A stretch of 64,000 bases of DNA. Origin: Parvibaculum sp. (GTDB lineage Bacteria; Pseudomonadota; Alphaproteobacteria; Parvibaculales; Parvibaculaceae). The notes beneath the pieces were generated by a model. That model did not search any database. It saw only the letters and a list, made by a program, of their open reading frames with translations, and was not told the DNA's origin. Location: positions 581,392 to 645,391 of the forward strand of contig NZNS01000010.1 of NCBI GenBank assembly GCA_002694985.1, in the 5' to 3' direction. This document shows, one piece after another, positions 8,007 to 18,130 of the stretch; the first letter of the stretch is position 1, and each line of letters begins with the position of its first letter. A program made the position numbers and the translations under genes.

Positions 8007-8750
8007 ATGCTGCCCACCTCAAAGCCGCCCGCCTCCAGAAAGAAGCTCCGGAAGCCGCGAGCAAAGCCCGCCGTCACAATGCCGGATTATGCCATCGAGA
8101 TGGAAGAAGGGGCGCCCGCGCGCCTCGTCTGCGGCGTCGATGAGGCAGGCCGCGGCCCGCTCGCGGGGCCGGTCGTTGCCGCCGCCGTCATCATCGACAT
8201 ATCGAACTGCCCGGACGGTCTCAACGACTCCAAGAAGCTCGACGCTCCCCGCCGCGAGGCGCTCCTCGCGCAACTTGAAGCTCACGCCGAGATCGGCATC
8301 GGCATCGCCAGCGTCGAGGAAATCGACGAGATCAACATCTTGCACGCGACCATGCTCGCCATGAGACGCGCCGTCGGCTCTCTCCCCCGCGCGCCGCATG
8401 TCGCGCTCATCGACGGCAATCGCTGTCCGCCGGACCTCGCCTGCGCGTCTCGTGCGGTGGTCGGGGGCGATACGCGTGCCCTTTCCATTGCCGCCGCCTC
8501 CATCGTGGCCAAGGTCACGCGCGACCGGCTGATGCATGAACTCGCCGAAGCGCATCCCGGTTACGGCTTCGAACGCCACATGGGATATGGCACACCGCAG
8601 CATCTCGATGCACTTTCGCGCCTCGGCGCGACGCCGGCGCACCGCCGCAGCTTCGCGCCGATACGCAAGATATTGAGTCCCGGCCTCGAGGGGGGACTCG
8701 ATATTGTGTCCAGCGAATCCGTTAACCTCTTGATTCAAAAGAATTATTGA
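8007..8750 (+). CDS. rnhB: Ribonuclease HII
   Basis: RNase HII, which cleaves the RNA strand of RNA-DNA hybrids and removes single ribonucleotides from DNA. The catalytic motif [19 protein letters not shown] supplies the Asp and Glu; LIDGNRCP carries the next Asp, and [11 protein letters not shown] and [12 protein letters not shown] follow in the normal order. The frame gives 247 aa from the ATG at 8007, with a basic N-terminal extension ([11 protein letters not shown]). An ATG at 8079 (MPDYAIEM) would give the more usual 223 aa; neither start has a good ribosome binding site. ccrM follows 57 bases later. Confidence 0.96.
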   Translation: MLPTSKPPASRKKLRKPRAKPAVTMPDYAIEMEEGAPARLVCGVDEAGRGPLAGPVVAAAVIIDISNCPDGLNDSKKLDAPRREALLAQLEAHAEIGIGIASVEEIDEINILHATMLAMRRAVGSLPRAPHVALIDGNRCPPDLACASRAVVGGDTRALSIAAASIVAKVTRDRLMHELAEAHPGYGFERHMGYGTPQHLDALSRLGATPAHRRSFAPIRKILSPGLEGGLDIVSSESVNLLIQKNY

Positions 8751-8770
8751 CCGCGAATCCCCTCTGACTC
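8675..8770. promoter_or_regulatory. Cluster of six GANTC methylation sites before ccrM
   Basis: GANTC pentamers occur at 8675, 8695, 8715, 8732, 8755 and 8766, and a seventh lies inside ccrM at 8846. Random sequence would hold about one per 256 bases, so six in 96 bases is strongly enriched. GANTC is the target of the CcrM enzyme coded directly downstream. In Caulobacter the ccrM leader also has GANTC sites through which methylation state controls its transcription. The first four sites overlap the 3' end of rnhB. Confidence 0.75.
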
Positions 8771-8774
8771 ATGA

Positions 8775-9923
<1,149 letters not shown>

Positions 9924-9976
9924 GTTCCCCCCGTCATCATTGCTGGGAGCGCGAAAGCGCGAAGCCAAACAAGAAT

Positions 9977-10002
9977 GTCATCCTGGCGAAAGCCGGGGTG
10001 AC
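9977..10002. repeat. Short palindromic repeat
   Basis: A hairpin of 11-base arms (GTCATCCTGGC and GCCGGGGTGAC, 9 pairs matching) with a GAAA loop. It belongs to the same family as the arms at 7764-7790 and 7906-7932. It sits between the convergent ccrM and mutY genes and may double as a transcription terminator, though there is no U-run directly after it. Confidence 0.7.
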
Positions 10003-10034
10003 AACTTTATCTTTATTCCTTACACAGAATAATT

Positions 10035-11288
10035 TTACCGCTTCGCGAATAGCTGCCCCGCATCCGGCATCGCATGTGCCGCGACCTTCCGCATCACGGT
10101 CGGCAGTGCCTCGCCTGCGATTTCATCGAGCGGCACCCATGCGCCTTCACCGGGGACAAGTTTTTTGCGCGTCGTCGCGGTGTAGACTTCGAGTTCCAGG
10201 TGAAAATGCGTGAAGGTGTGTTCCACCAGACCGGGGACAAGTTTCCAGTCGGCATCGAGCGGTGCATGATCGAGCGGCGCGTGATCGAGCGGCGTATGGC
10301 CGGGCATATCATCCGTACCCGTCTTATCCCCACCCCCTTTATCCCCGTCCTTGGCCGATTGTAACGGTTCGGTGACGTTTCGATGACGGTCGACCGTCTT
10401 TATCCCCGCCCCCGGGGACAAGTCGCGCTTGTCCCAGGGCGTGCCCGGCACTTCCATCATGCCGCCGAGGAGCCCCTTTTCCGGCCGCCGGCGGAGCCAG
10501 ACTTCCTCGCCCCTTGTCAGCCAGAAGCAGGCGCCGCGTCTCACGGGTCTTGGCTTCTTCGGTGCCCTCGCCGGCAATACGGATTGCGTGCCCGCTTCCC
10601 TCGCATCGCATAAGTCATTGATCGGACAGCGATTACAGCTCGGGTTCTTCGGTGTGCAGACCGTCGCGCCGAGATCCATCATAGCTTGAGCAAAGTCGCC
10701 TGCCCGCTTTTCGGGCGTCAGCGTCGCCGCCTTTTCGCGAATTTCGGGTTTCACGGCAGGCAGCGGTGTGCGCAAGTCGAAGAGCCGCGCCACCACGCGC
10801 TCCACATTGCCGTCGACCACCGTCGCGGAGCGCCCGAAGGCAATCGCGGAGATCGCCGCCGCCGTATAGGGACCGATGCCCGGCAGCTTGCCAAGCTCCT
10901 CTATTCTCTCAGGAAATTTCCCTCCGTATTCGGATGAAACTACCTTCGCACAGGCCAGAAGATTGCGCGCGCGGCTGTAATAGCCAAGCCCCGCCCACTC
11001 CTTCATCACCTCTTCCTGGGGGGCCGCCGCCAGCGCCTCCACTGTCGGCCAGCGCGTCAGGAACCGCATGAAATAAGGGCCGACCGTTGCCACCGTCGTC
11101 TGCTGGAGCATGATTTCGGAAAGCCAGACGGCATAAGGGTCCGGTGTTTCGCCCTTTCGCGCGCGCCAGGGCAGCACGCGGGCATGTTTGTCATACCAGG
11201 CGAGCAGCGGCTTCACAGCCGCTTTGGCCTTGTTTTTATTGGGGTTTTTCCTGGGTTTTTTCTTGGGCTTTTCGGATCGTGCGGACAT
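10035..11288 (-). CDS. mutY: A/G-specific adenine glycosylase MutY, with a repeat-bearing insert
   Basis: MutY removes adenine mispaired with 8-oxoguanine. The N-terminal domain is complete: SEIMLQQTTVATV with the catalytic Glu, LPGIGPYTAAAI helix-hairpin-helix, VVDGNVERV with the catalytic Asp, and the 4Fe-4S ligands C-x6-C-x2-C-x5-C in CTPKNPSCNRCPINDLC. The C-terminal MutT-like domain is present, ending with FTHFHLELEVYTA. Between its two halves is a low-complexity insert of some 50 residues (DKRDLSPGAG to HTPLDHAPLDHAPLD) that ordinary MutY proteins lack; it includes 15-base tandem repeats and a Pho-box-like repeat. At 417 aa it is longer than the usual 350-370. The N-terminus is Lys-rich. 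Confidence 0.95.
   Translation of the reverse strand: MSARSEKPKKKPRKNPNKNKAKAAVKPLLAWYDKHARVLPWRARKGETPDPYAVWLSEIMLQQTTVATVGPYFMRFLTRWPTVEALAAAPQEEVMKEWAGLGYYSRARNLLACAKVVSSEYGGKFPERIEELGKLPGIGPYTAAAISAIAFGRSATVVDGNVERVVARLFDLRTPLPAVKPEIREKAATLTPEKRAGDFAQAMMDLGATVCTPKNPSCNRCPINDLCDAREAGTQSVLPARAPKKPRPVRRGACFWLTRGEEVWLRRRPEKGLLGGMMEVPGTPWDKRDLSPGAGIKTVDRHRNVTEPLQSAKDGDKGGGDKTGTDDMPGHTPLDHAPLDHAPLDADWKLVPGLVEHTFTHFHLELEVYTATTRKKLVPGEGAWVPLDEIAGEALPTVMRKVAAHAMPDAGQLFAKR
10252..10296. repeat. 15-bp tandem repeat inside mutY
   Basis: Three 15-base units share the core ATCGAGCGG (units begin at about 10252, 10267 and 10282). Because 15 is a multiple of three, they code the in-frame repeat LDHAP on the mutY strand. 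Copy number could vary without breaking the protein. Confidence 0.8.
10361..10394. repeat. Repeat with three TGACG-type heptamers at 11-bp spacing (copy 1, inside mutY)
   Basis: The stretch holds heptamers GTAACGG, GTGACGT and ATGACGG separated by TTCG each time, which is an 11-base direct repeat. A related copy at 51641-51673 matches 24 of 32 bases. On the minus strand the pattern resembles a Pho box (TGTCA heptamers, 4-base spacers). Here it lies inside the mutY insert, so a regulatory role is doubtful. Confidence 0.55.
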
Positions 11289-11352
11289 CTTCTAGTCTTC
11301 GCTTGGAAGCGGCCTCTTCGTCAATTCGCGTGGCGGCCAATTTCGAGTCAGA

Positions 11353-11892
11353 ATGCGCGCCATGAACGGGATCACCGGGAATAAAGTGGCCACGCGCCGT
11401 TACAGCCAGCCGCCCATCGGCGCGAAGGTGCTTGCCGTTGCGCGCTCCGTCTTCGTGAAGCGCGGTTTCCAGGAGGCCCATGTCCTTGCCCATTGGCCCG
11501 AGATCGTGGGCGATGGTCTTGCAGAGTTCTCCGCGCCGGAAAAGCTTGTCTTTCCAAGGGGTTCGGGCGATGACGGCGGCAAGGCGCGCCGCAGCGGCGC
11601 CACCCTCACCATCCGTGTCGACGGGCCTATCGCGGTCGAAATCAGGCATCTCGAACCGCAGATCATCGAGCGCATCAACTCCTATTACGGCTATGGCGCG
11701 GTCGCGCGGCTGAAACTCGTGCAGGGTCCGCTGCCGCAGAAACCCCGGCCGAGGTTTCGCCGGATTCGTGCGCTGCGCCCCGAGGAAAGGGCGCGCCTCA
11801 AGCAAGACCTTGAAAAAATTGAAGAACCGTCGCTGCGGGAAGCTCTCGAAAGGCTTGGCGAGCGGGTCATCGGGGCGGAACGGCGGCGTTAA
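11353..11892 (+). CDS. DUF721 / DciA-like protein
   Basis: A DUF721-family protein of 179 aa. The conserved region is the N-terminal KH-like part, GAKVLAVARSVFVKRGFQEAHV, then HWPEIVGDGLAEFSAPEKL, TLTIRVDGPIAVEI and INSYYGYGAVARLKL. Relatives named DciA help load the replicative helicase DnaB in bacteria that lack DnaC, so a role at replication initiation is likely but inferred. Starts at 11353 or 11362 are both possible. It diverges from mutY with 64 bases between and precedes the thioredoxin-like gene, a usual alphaproteobacterial order (mutY, DUF721, dsbA, smc). Confidence 0.87.
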   Translation: MRAMNGITGNKVATRRYSQPPIGAKVLAVARSVFVKRGFQEAHVLAHWPEIVGDGLAEFSAPEKLVFPRGSGDDGGKARRSGATLTIRVDGPIAVEIRHLEPQIIERINSYYGYGAVARLKLVQGPLPQKPRPRFRRIRALRPEERARLKQDLEKIEEPSLREALERLGERVIGAERRR

Positions 11893-11996
11893 GCCCCGCG
11901 AGTCCCGATTCTCGGCTCAAGGCAACAGAAAGGTTTGGTTGAGAGGCCCCCGCGCCACCGCCATAATGCCTCAACATCTGGTAGGAAGCAGCTCTC

Positions 11997-12725
11997 GTGA
12001 ATCAAAATAAAGCAATCATGGCCGGTGCGGCCGCTATCGTCGTTCTCGTGCTCGGATATCTCGGATATCTGTTTCTGGGTGCTAATGGCAGCACCTCGGA
12101 GCCTCTCGCAGGTACGCCGGATACGGCTTTCGAGAAGGAACTTCTGGTTCCCGGCCCCCTTGGCGACATGGCGCAGGGCGATCCGATGGCGCCCGTGACG
12201 GTGATCGAATATGCCTCGCTCACCTGCAATCATTGCGCGGACTTCAACAATAATGTGAAGCCGAAGCTCACAGAGCAGTACATAGAGACAGGCAAGGTCT
12301 ACTACATCTTGCGTGACTTCCCCTTCGACCCGATCGCGACGGCGGCCTTCATGCTGTCGCACTGCGCGGGTGAAGAGCGCTATTACGGCTTCATCGACGT
12401 ACTCTTCAAGCAGCAGACGCAATGGGCCTTCACGCAGACGCCGATGGAAGACCTCAAGGCCATTGCGCGGCAGGGCGGCTTCTCCGAAGAGCGTTTCGAC
12501 CAGTGCATGAAGGACGAGCGGATCTTCGACCACGTCAAGGACGTGGCCACGCGCGGCGCGAAGACCTTCGGGGTGCGCTCCACGCCGACCTTCTTCATCA
12601 ATGGCGAGAAAGTGGAAGGGGCATTGCCTTGGGCGGAGTTCGAACCGTTGATCGAGAAGGCCATTGAGGGCAAGGCGATCACCCCCGAGGCCGCAGGCAG
12701 CGACGCCACGCCCGAACAGGAATAA
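11997..12725 (+). CDS. Membrane-anchored DsbA-family thioredoxin protein
   Basis: A 242-aa periplasmic thiol-disulfide protein. Residues 7-28 form one hydrophobic segment (signal anchor), and no clear cleavage site is visible. The thioredoxin fold has its redox pair at Cys77 and Cys80 (TCNHC), the cis-proline loop VRSTPTFFING, and an acidic tail. The GTG start at 11997 is preceded by AGGA at a good distance. This subgroup (DSBA-like, next to smc) is standard in Alphaproteobacteria. It probably oxidises or isomerises disulfides in exported proteins. The gene ends 54 bases before smc and may share its transcript. Confidence 0.9.
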   Translation: MNQNKAIMAGAAAIVVLVLGYLGYLFLGANGSTSEPLAGTPDTAFEKELLVPGPLGDMAQGDPMAPVTVIEYASLTCNHCADFNNNVKPKLTEQYIETGKVYYILRDFPFDPIATAAFMLSHCAGEERYYGFIDVLFKQQTQWAFTQTPMEDLKAIARQGGFSEERFDQCMKDERIFDHVKDVATRGAKTFGVRSTPTFFINGEKVEGALPWAEFEPLIEKAIEGKAITPEAAGSDATPEQE

Positions 12726-12779
12726 CCGCAAGCGCTTGATTCAAAAGGATAAAGCGCCACAGCAAGATCGAGACAGACA

Positions 12780-15700
12780 GTGAAGTTCAATCGCCTCCGG
12801 CTTTCAGGTTTCAAATCCTTCGTCGACTCGACCGATCTCATCATCGAGCCGGGGCTGACGGGCGTCGTCGGTCCCAATGGCTGCGGCAAGTCGAACCTGC
12901 TCGAAGCCATGCGCTGGGTCATGGGCGAGAACTCGTTCAAGAACATGCGCGGCTCGGGCATGGAAGACGTGATTTTCGCAGGCACGGCGGGCCGTCCCGC
13001 CCGCAATCATGCGGAAGTTGTCCTCTATATCGACAATGGCGACCGCTCTGCGCCCGCCGCCTATAATGACTGCGAGGTGATCGAGGTTTCGCGCAAGATC
13101 GAGCGCGAGCAGGGCTCGACCTATCGCATCAATGGCCGCGAAGTTCGTGCCCGCGACGTGCAGCTCCTGTTCGCCGATGCCTCGACCGGCGCGCACTCTC
13201 CCGCTCTCGTGCGGCAGGGCCAGATCGCGCAGCTCATTTCTTCCAAGCCGATCAACCGGCGCCGCATTCTGGAAGAGGCGGCGGGGATTACCGGCCTTTA
13301 TACGCGCCGTCACGAAGCCGAACTCCGGCTGAAAGCTGCGGAAACGAACCTCACCCGCCTCGACGATGTGGTGGCGCAGGTCGAATCCCAGCTCGCCAGC
13401 CTCAAGCGTCAGGCGCGTCAGGCCGTGCGCTATCGCAATCTTTCCGGCCAGATCCGCGAGACGGAGGCAATCCTCCTCCATCTGCGCTGGACGCAAGCCG
13501 TGACCTCCCTCAAGCAGTCGGAAGAAAAGCTCGCCGAGACGGATGTCCGCGTCACCGAACTGACCCGCGAAGCTGCCGCCGCGACGACGCTTGAAGCCGA
13601 AGCCGCCGACCGCCTGCCGCCGCTGCGCGAAAAGGAAGCCGAAGCCGCAGCGCGCCTCCATCGCCTCACCGTCGAGCGCGAAAACCTTGATGCCGAGGAA
13701 GCGCGCGCCAGAGAACAGGCTGCTCGTCTCACCGCCCGTCTCGAGCAGATCGAGCAGGATCTCGGCCGCGAACGGCACCTGATCGAGGATACGCAGGGCG
13801 CAATGTCGCGGCTCGATGCAGAATCGCAGGAACTCAAGGGGGCCGAGGAAGGTCAGGCGGAGGCTCAGGCCGCCGCGCAGGCCCGCGTCGAGGAAAACCG
13901 CGTCTCGCTCGATGCGACCGAGCAGGAGCTCGACCAGCTCAATCAGGAAATCGCAGCCCTCAGCGCCGAGCGCACGAGCCTTGTGCGTACCATCGAGGCG
14001 GGCCGGCAGCGCATAGAGAAGCTGGAGCGTCAGCTCGCCGAAATCGCGCGCGAACGCGAGACCTTGTCGGACGCCGAAGAAAAAAAGGCGCAGATTGCCT
14101 TGCAGTCCGCCGAACTCGACGAAGCGGCCAAACGGGTGAGCGATGCGGAACGCGCCGCGCTTGAAGCGGAAGAAGCCCGGCGCGGCGCCCAGGAGCGCGA
14201 AAAAGCCGCCCGCGAGCCGATGCAGCAAGCCGAACGCGCGGCGGGCGACCTCGCCGCCGAGGCGAAGACGCTTGCCGACATGCTTTCCGTCGGTGAAAGC
14301 GACCTCTGGCCGCCCGTGATCGACGCCATCGCTGTTGAACATGGCTATGAAACGGCGCTTGGCGCCGCGCTTGGCGACGATCTTGGCGTACCGGAAGATG
14401 CGGCGGCGCCGATCCATTGGGGCGCCCTGCCCCCCTTCGACACACCGCCCGCCCTGCCGGAAGGTGCGACCCCGCTTTCCTATTTCGTGAAAGGCCCGAA
14501 CTCTCTCGCGCGCCGCCTGTCGCAGATCGGCATTGTGGTTTCGATCGAAGATGGCGAGCGTCTGCATGCCCTGCTCGCGCCGGGCCAGCGGCTGGTCACC
14601 AAGGAAGGTGCCCTCTGGCGCTGGGATGGCTACACCGCCGCCGCCGATGCACCGACCGCTTCCGCCCGCCGTCTCGAACAGCGCAATCGCCTTGCCGACC
14701 TCGAAGGCGAGCTTGCCGAGGCGCGCCGCAAGGCAATGGAAGCCCGCAACGCTTTCGATGCCGCTCATGTCGCCGCCGAACAGGCGATGCAGGAAGAACA
14801 GGCCCGCCGCGCCGCACTTCGCGAGGCACAGGGGGAGAATAACCGCATTCGCGATGCCCTCGCCTCGACTGAGCGGGCTGCATCCGCGCAGCTTTCGCGG
14901 CTTGCGGCGCTGGCGGAATCCGATGAACGTCTGTCGGGCGACAAGGGCGAAGCGGTCCGGGCGCTTGAGGAAGCGGAAGTCGCGCTGCAGAGCCTGAAGC
15001 CCGATGAAGAGCCGCGCGCCCGCGCTGCGGAGCTTCGCGACAAGGTGGCAGCGCTCCGCCTCGAACTATCGGAAGCGCGCGCAGAACATGAAGGGCTCCG
15101 CCGCGAGGCCGAACAGCGCGCGCGACGCCTTGCCGCCATCGCGCAGGAGCGCGATGCCTGGCAGCTTCGTGCCACGAATGCCGAGCATCAGATCGGCACG
15201 CTGGAGACACGCAAGGCCGAGGCAGAAACCGAGCTCAAGGCGCTTGAGGGTGTGCCTGCCGAAATCGAGCAAAAGCGCAATGCCCTCCTCACCTATATTT
15301 CGGAGGCCGAAACGGCCCGTTCGCAGGCTGCGGATGAGCTGGCCGAGGCCGAAAAGATTCTCACCGAATCGGCCAAGCATTCCAAGGATGTGCAGCATCA
15401 GCTTTCAGCTGCCCGCGAAGAACGCGCCCGTATCGACGGGCTCGTGGACGGGGGACGTCAGCGCCGCGCCGAAGCGGAAGAACGCATCCGCGAAGTGCTT
15501 GAATGCGAACCGGAAGCGGCAATCACTCAGGCCAACCTCGAAGAAGGCGCCGAGCTTCCCGAACACGACCAGATCGACGCGAAGCTCGAACGGCTGAAGC
15601 GCGAGCGCGAAAGCCTCGGGGGGGTGAACCTTCGCGCCGAGGAAGAATCGCGTGAACTCACCGAGCAGCTCGAAACCATGACAGGCGAACGCGAAGACCT

Positions 15701-16241
15701 CGTCAGCGCCATCGCCAAGCTTCGCCAAGGCATCGGCAGCCTCAACCGCGAAGGCCGCGAGCGCATGCTCGAAGCCTTCGAGAAGGTGAACGAGAATTTC
15801 TCGCGCCTCTTCACCCATCTCTTTGGCGGCGGAGAAGCCCATCTCAAGCTCACCGAATCGGACGATCCGCTGGAGGCGGGCCTCGAAATCATGGCGCGGC
15901 CGCCGGGCAAGCGTCTGCAGGTTATGTCGCTGCTTTCGGGCGGCGAACAGGCGCTTACCGCCATGTCGCTCATTTTCGCGGTCTTCCTCACCAATCCCTC
16001 ACCCATCTGCGTGCTGGACGAAGTGGACGCGCCGCTCGACGACGCCAATGTCGAGCGTTTCTGCGATCTGATGGAAGAAATGACGAGGACCACGGACACC
16101 CGCTTCCTCATCATCACTCACCATGCGCTCACCATGGCCCGCATGAACCGCCTTTATGGCGTGACCATGCAGGAGCGCGGCGTATCGACCCTTGTCTCGG
16201 TCGATCTCGATGTCGCCGAGACGCTTCGCGAGGCTTCCTGA
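12780..16241 (+). CDS. smc: Chromosome segregation ATPase SMC
   Basis: A full-length SMC protein of 1153 aa. The N-terminal Walker A motif GPNGCGKSN is at residues 31-39 and the Q-loop region follows (LVRQGQIAQLI). Two long coiled coils flank a hinge at about 500-620. The C-terminal head has the signature LLSGGEQAL near 1051 and the Walker B motif PICVLDEVDAPLDD. SMC dimers with ScpA and ScpB organise and segregate the chromosome. The start is a GTG at 12780. A Rho-independent terminator follows directly, so the transcript ends here. scpA and scpB are not in the window. Confidence 0.97.
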   Translation: MKFNRLRLSGFKSFVDSTDLIIEPGLTGVVGPNGCGKSNLLEAMRWVMGENSFKNMRGSGMEDVIFAGTAGRPARNHAEVVLYIDNGDRSAPAAYNDCEVIEVSRKIEREQGSTYRINGREVRARDVQLLFADASTGAHSPALVRQGQIAQLISSKPINRRRILEEAAGITGLYTRRHEAELRLKAAETNLTRLDDVVAQVESQLASLKRQARQAVRYRNLSGQIRETEAILLHLRWTQAVTSLKQSEEKLAETDVRVTELTREAAAATTLEAEAADRLPPLREKEAEAAARLHRLTVERENLDAEEARAREQAARLTARLEQIEQDLGRERHLIEDTQGAMSRLDAESQELKGAEEGQAEAQAAAQARVEENRVSLDATEQELDQLNQEIAALSAERTSLVRTIEAGRQRIEKLERQLAEIARERETLSDAEEKKAQIALQSAELDEAAKRVSDAERAALEAEEARRGAQEREKAAREPMQQAERAAGDLAAEAKTLADMLSVGESDLWPPVIDAIAVEHGYETALGAALGDDLGVPEDAAAPIHWGALPPFDTPPALPEGATPLSYFVKGPNSLARRLSQIGIVVSIEDGERLHALLAPGQRLVTKEGALWRWDGYTAAADAPTASARRLEQRNRLADLEGELAEARRKAMEARNAFDAAHVAAEQAMQEEQARRAALREAQGENNRIRDALASTERAASAQLSRLAALAESDERLSGDKGEAVRALEEAEVALQSLKPDEEPRARAAELRDKVAALRLELSEARAEHEGLRREAEQRARRLAAIAQERDAWQLRATNAEHQIGTLETRKAEAETELKALEGVPAEIEQKRNALLTYISEAETARSQAADELAEAEKILTESAKHSKDVQHQLSAAREERARIDGLVDGGRQRRAEAEERIREVLECEPEAAITQANLEEGAELPEHDQIDAKLERLKRERESLGGVNLRAEEESRELTEQLETMTGEREDLVSAIAKLRQGIGSLNREGRERMLEAFEKVNENFSRLFTHLFGGGEAHLKLTESDDPLEAGLEIMARPPGKRLQVMSLLSGGEQALTAMSLIFAVFLTNPSPICVLDEVDAPLDDANVERFCDLMEEMTRTTDTRFLIITHHALTMARMNRLYGVTMQERGVSTLVSVDLDVAETLREAS

Positions 16242-16270
16242 CAAGGCCGTCAAGTGCGGTGACGTAAGGG

Positions 16271-16299
16271 AAAGGCCCCCTCCTACGGGGGCCTTTTTC
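16271..16299 (+). terminator. Terminator after smc
   Basis: A GC hairpin AAAGGCCCCC TCCTAC GGGGGCC is followed by TTTTT. It starts about 30 bases after the smc stop codon and has the full form of a Rho-independent terminator. Confidence 0.9.
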
Positions 16300-16419
16300 A
16301 TGTCTTCCAGAGACTCGCGGGGGCATCTCCGTCCGCTCCCGGCGAGGCTGAATGCCGCAGCCGCGAAATCGGCTAAAAAATAGCGTCAATTCAATGACTT
16401 ACACTCCCTCTAGCGGTCC

Positions 16420-16448
16420 TTGACAGGTTATTACCCTGACAGTAGGGT
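16420..16448 (+). promoter_or_regulatory. Candidate sigma-70 promoter for the atp (Fo) operon
   Basis: A perfect -35 hexamer TTGACA (16420-16425) is followed 17 bases later by TAGGGT (16443-16448) as a weak -10. It lies about 60 bases before the atpI start and after the smc terminator, the expected place. The -10 match is only partial. Confidence 0.5.
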
Positions 16449-16509
16449 GCGCGCGGCTTCGGTCCGGGGCGGGGCTCTGAAAGAGCATTTCTGACGGCGG
16501 AGCTTCGCT

Positions 16510-16890
16510 TTGAAACGGAATGAGGAAGCTGGTACTCCCCCGGATGGCGACAAGGTCGCCCAGAAGAGAGAACTCGATCTTCTGGACCGGCGTATAGCGA
16601 CCGCGCGCGACGCTCATCGCAGCACGGAAGCGAAGGGAACGAGGCCGGCACCGACGGGCAAACCCTCCGATATGGGGGTTGCCATGAGGCTCTCCTCCGA
16701 GCTCGTTGCAGGCGTTCTGATGGGGGCTGGCATCGGCTGGTTCTTCGACTGGTTATTCGGCACCCTGCCGATATTCCTGGTGATTTTCACCGGGCTCGGG
16801 ACGGTGGCAGGCGTAAAGAATGTGCTTCGCGCGACGCAGGCGATGAATGCGACCGCGGCGGAGAAGAAAAAAGATCCATCCGGGCATTGA
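16510..16890 (+). CDS. atpI: ATP synthase subunit I (AtpI)
   Basis: The small accessory protein of the Fo operon, 126 aa. The first 60 residues are charged and cytoplasmic. Two membrane helices follow: LSSELVAGVLMGAGIGWFFDW and LPIFLVIFTGLGTVAGV, the standard alphaproteobacterial AtpI pattern ending near NVLRATQAM. AtpI helps assemble the c-ring. There is no ATG ahead of the conserved part except a late one (GVAM), so a TTG at 16510 with GGAG about nine bases before it is the best start. It is the first gene of the atpI-B-E-b'-b operon. Confidence 0.88.
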   Translation: MKRNEEAGTPPDGDKVAQKRELDLLDRRIATARDAHRSTEAKGTRPAPTGKPSDMGVAMRLSSELVAGVLMGAGIGWFFDWLFGTLPIFLVIFTGLGTVAGVKNVLRATQAMNATAAEKKKDPSGH

Positions 16891-16951
16891 GCCCGGCGAC
16901 GTAACGGCCGGCCTCTCTGTCCGGCACTAAATCTGAGGTTGAGGCATACCA

Positions 16952-17734
16952 GTGGCAACAGGCGCCGAACAATCCGGAGGCGGTTTTCCCGTCGATCCCC
17001 TGCACCAGTTTGTTGTGCAGCCCCTCATTCCCCTCAACATTGGTGGCCTTGACGCCTCCTTCACCAATGCGAGCTTCTGGATGGTGGTCACGGTTGTTGC
17101 CGTCGCCGCCTTCACGATGCTCGGCATGGGCAAGGGCTCGATGGTGCCGGGCCGCATGCAATCAGTGGTGGAAAGCTTCTACACCTTCATCGCCAACATG
17201 GTCCGCGACAATGCCGGCCAGGATGCGATGCGCTTCTTCCCGTTCATCTTCTCGCTGTTCGCCTTCATCTTCTTTGCGAACATGATCGGGATGTTCCCCT
17301 ACGCCTTCACCGTGACGAGCCACATCGTCGTCACCTTCGTGCTGGCGGGCACCGTCTTTGTCGGCGTGACGCTGACAGGCTTCATTCTCCACGGCGCGAA
17401 GTTCCTGAAGGTTTTCGTTCCGAGCGGCGTACCGGTGGCGCTTCTTCCCCTCGTGGTCGCGATCGAGATCATTTCGTATTTCTCGCGCCCGATCAGCCAT
17501 TCCGTCCGTCTTTTCGCCAACATGCTGGCCGGACACATCATGCTCAAGGTGTTTGCCGGTTTCGTCCTCACCTTCATGACGATGGGTGTGGTCGGCTGGG
17601 CGGGCATGATCCTGCCGCTCTTCATGATCGTCTGCCTCACGGCGCTCGAATTTCTCGTCGCTGCGTTGCAGGCCTACGTCTTCACGATCCTGACCTGCAT
17701 GTATCTTCACGACGCCCTCCACCCGGGTCACTGA
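16952..17734 (+). CDS. atpB: ATP synthase Fo subunit a
   Basis: Subunit a of the proton channel, 260 aa with several membrane helices. The N-terminal [14 protein letters not shown] is typical of Alphaproteobacteria. The essential arginine lies in the helix [20 protein letters not shown], and the C-terminal helix with [15 protein letters not shown] is conserved. It conducts protons between the c-ring and the two half channels. Translation starts at a GTG (16952). It is followed by atpE after 95 bases. Confidence 0.97.
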   Translation: MATGAEQSGGGFPVDPLHQFVVQPLIPLNIGGLDASFTNASFWMVVTVVAVAAFTMLGMGKGSMVPGRMQSVVESFYTFIANMVRDNAGQDAMRFFPFIFSLFAFIFFANMIGMFPYAFTVTSHIVVTFVLAGTVFVGVTLTGFILHGAKFLKVFVPSGVPVALLPLVVAIEIISYFSRPISHSVRLFANMLAGHIMLKVFAGFVLTFMTMGVVGWAGMILPLFMIVCLTALEFLVAALQAYVFTILTCMYLHDALHPGH

Positions 17735-17829
17735 CCCGGTCGGCGGACGCCAAGTCCCTAAACAGAAATGGTGGCGGCTCCGGTGGCCGTTCCCACTCTC
17801 CAAAACGACCCCAAAAGGAGCATCTAACT

Positions 17830-18054
17830 ATGGAAGCAGAAGCAGCGAAGTTCATCGGCGCCGGTATTGCGTGCCTTGGCATGGGCGGCGCCGCCATTGG
17901 CGTGGGCCAGATTTTCGCGAACTACCTGGCGGGCGCGCTGCGCAATCCGTCGGCGGCCGATGGCCAGTTCGCCCGTCTGATTTTCGGCTTCGCCGTGACG
18001 GAAGCGCTGGGCATTTTCTCGCTGCTCGTCGCGCTCATCCTGCTCTTCGTCTGA
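17830..18054 (+). CDS. atpE: ATP synthase Fo subunit c
   Basis: A 74-aa proteolipid with two membrane helices joined by the polar loop RNPS (residues 38-41). The proton-binding carboxylate is Glu58 in [12 protein letters not shown]. The Gly-rich first helix ([17 protein letters not shown]) is what packs the c-ring. A clear ribosome binding site (AAAAGGAG) stands before the ATG. It is the third gene of the Fo operon and, as the most abundant Fo subunit, is expected to be strongly translated. Confidence 0.98.
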   Translation: MEAEAAKFIGAGIACLGMGGAAIGVGQIFANYLAGALRNPSAADGQFARLIFGFAVTEALGIFSLLVALILLFV

Positions 18055-18130
18055 TCCTTTCACGGATCGGCCAGCCGGTTGCCTTGCGGGGCAGCCGGCG
18101 GCAGCCGACTTTGCCTGACCGGAGACCTAC

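Noticed and set aside
12804..14768. A 654-aa minus-strand open frame across smc
   Set aside because: It is the antisense shadow of the SMC coiled-coil coding sequence in GC-rich DNA; no family motifs, and smc itself is certain.
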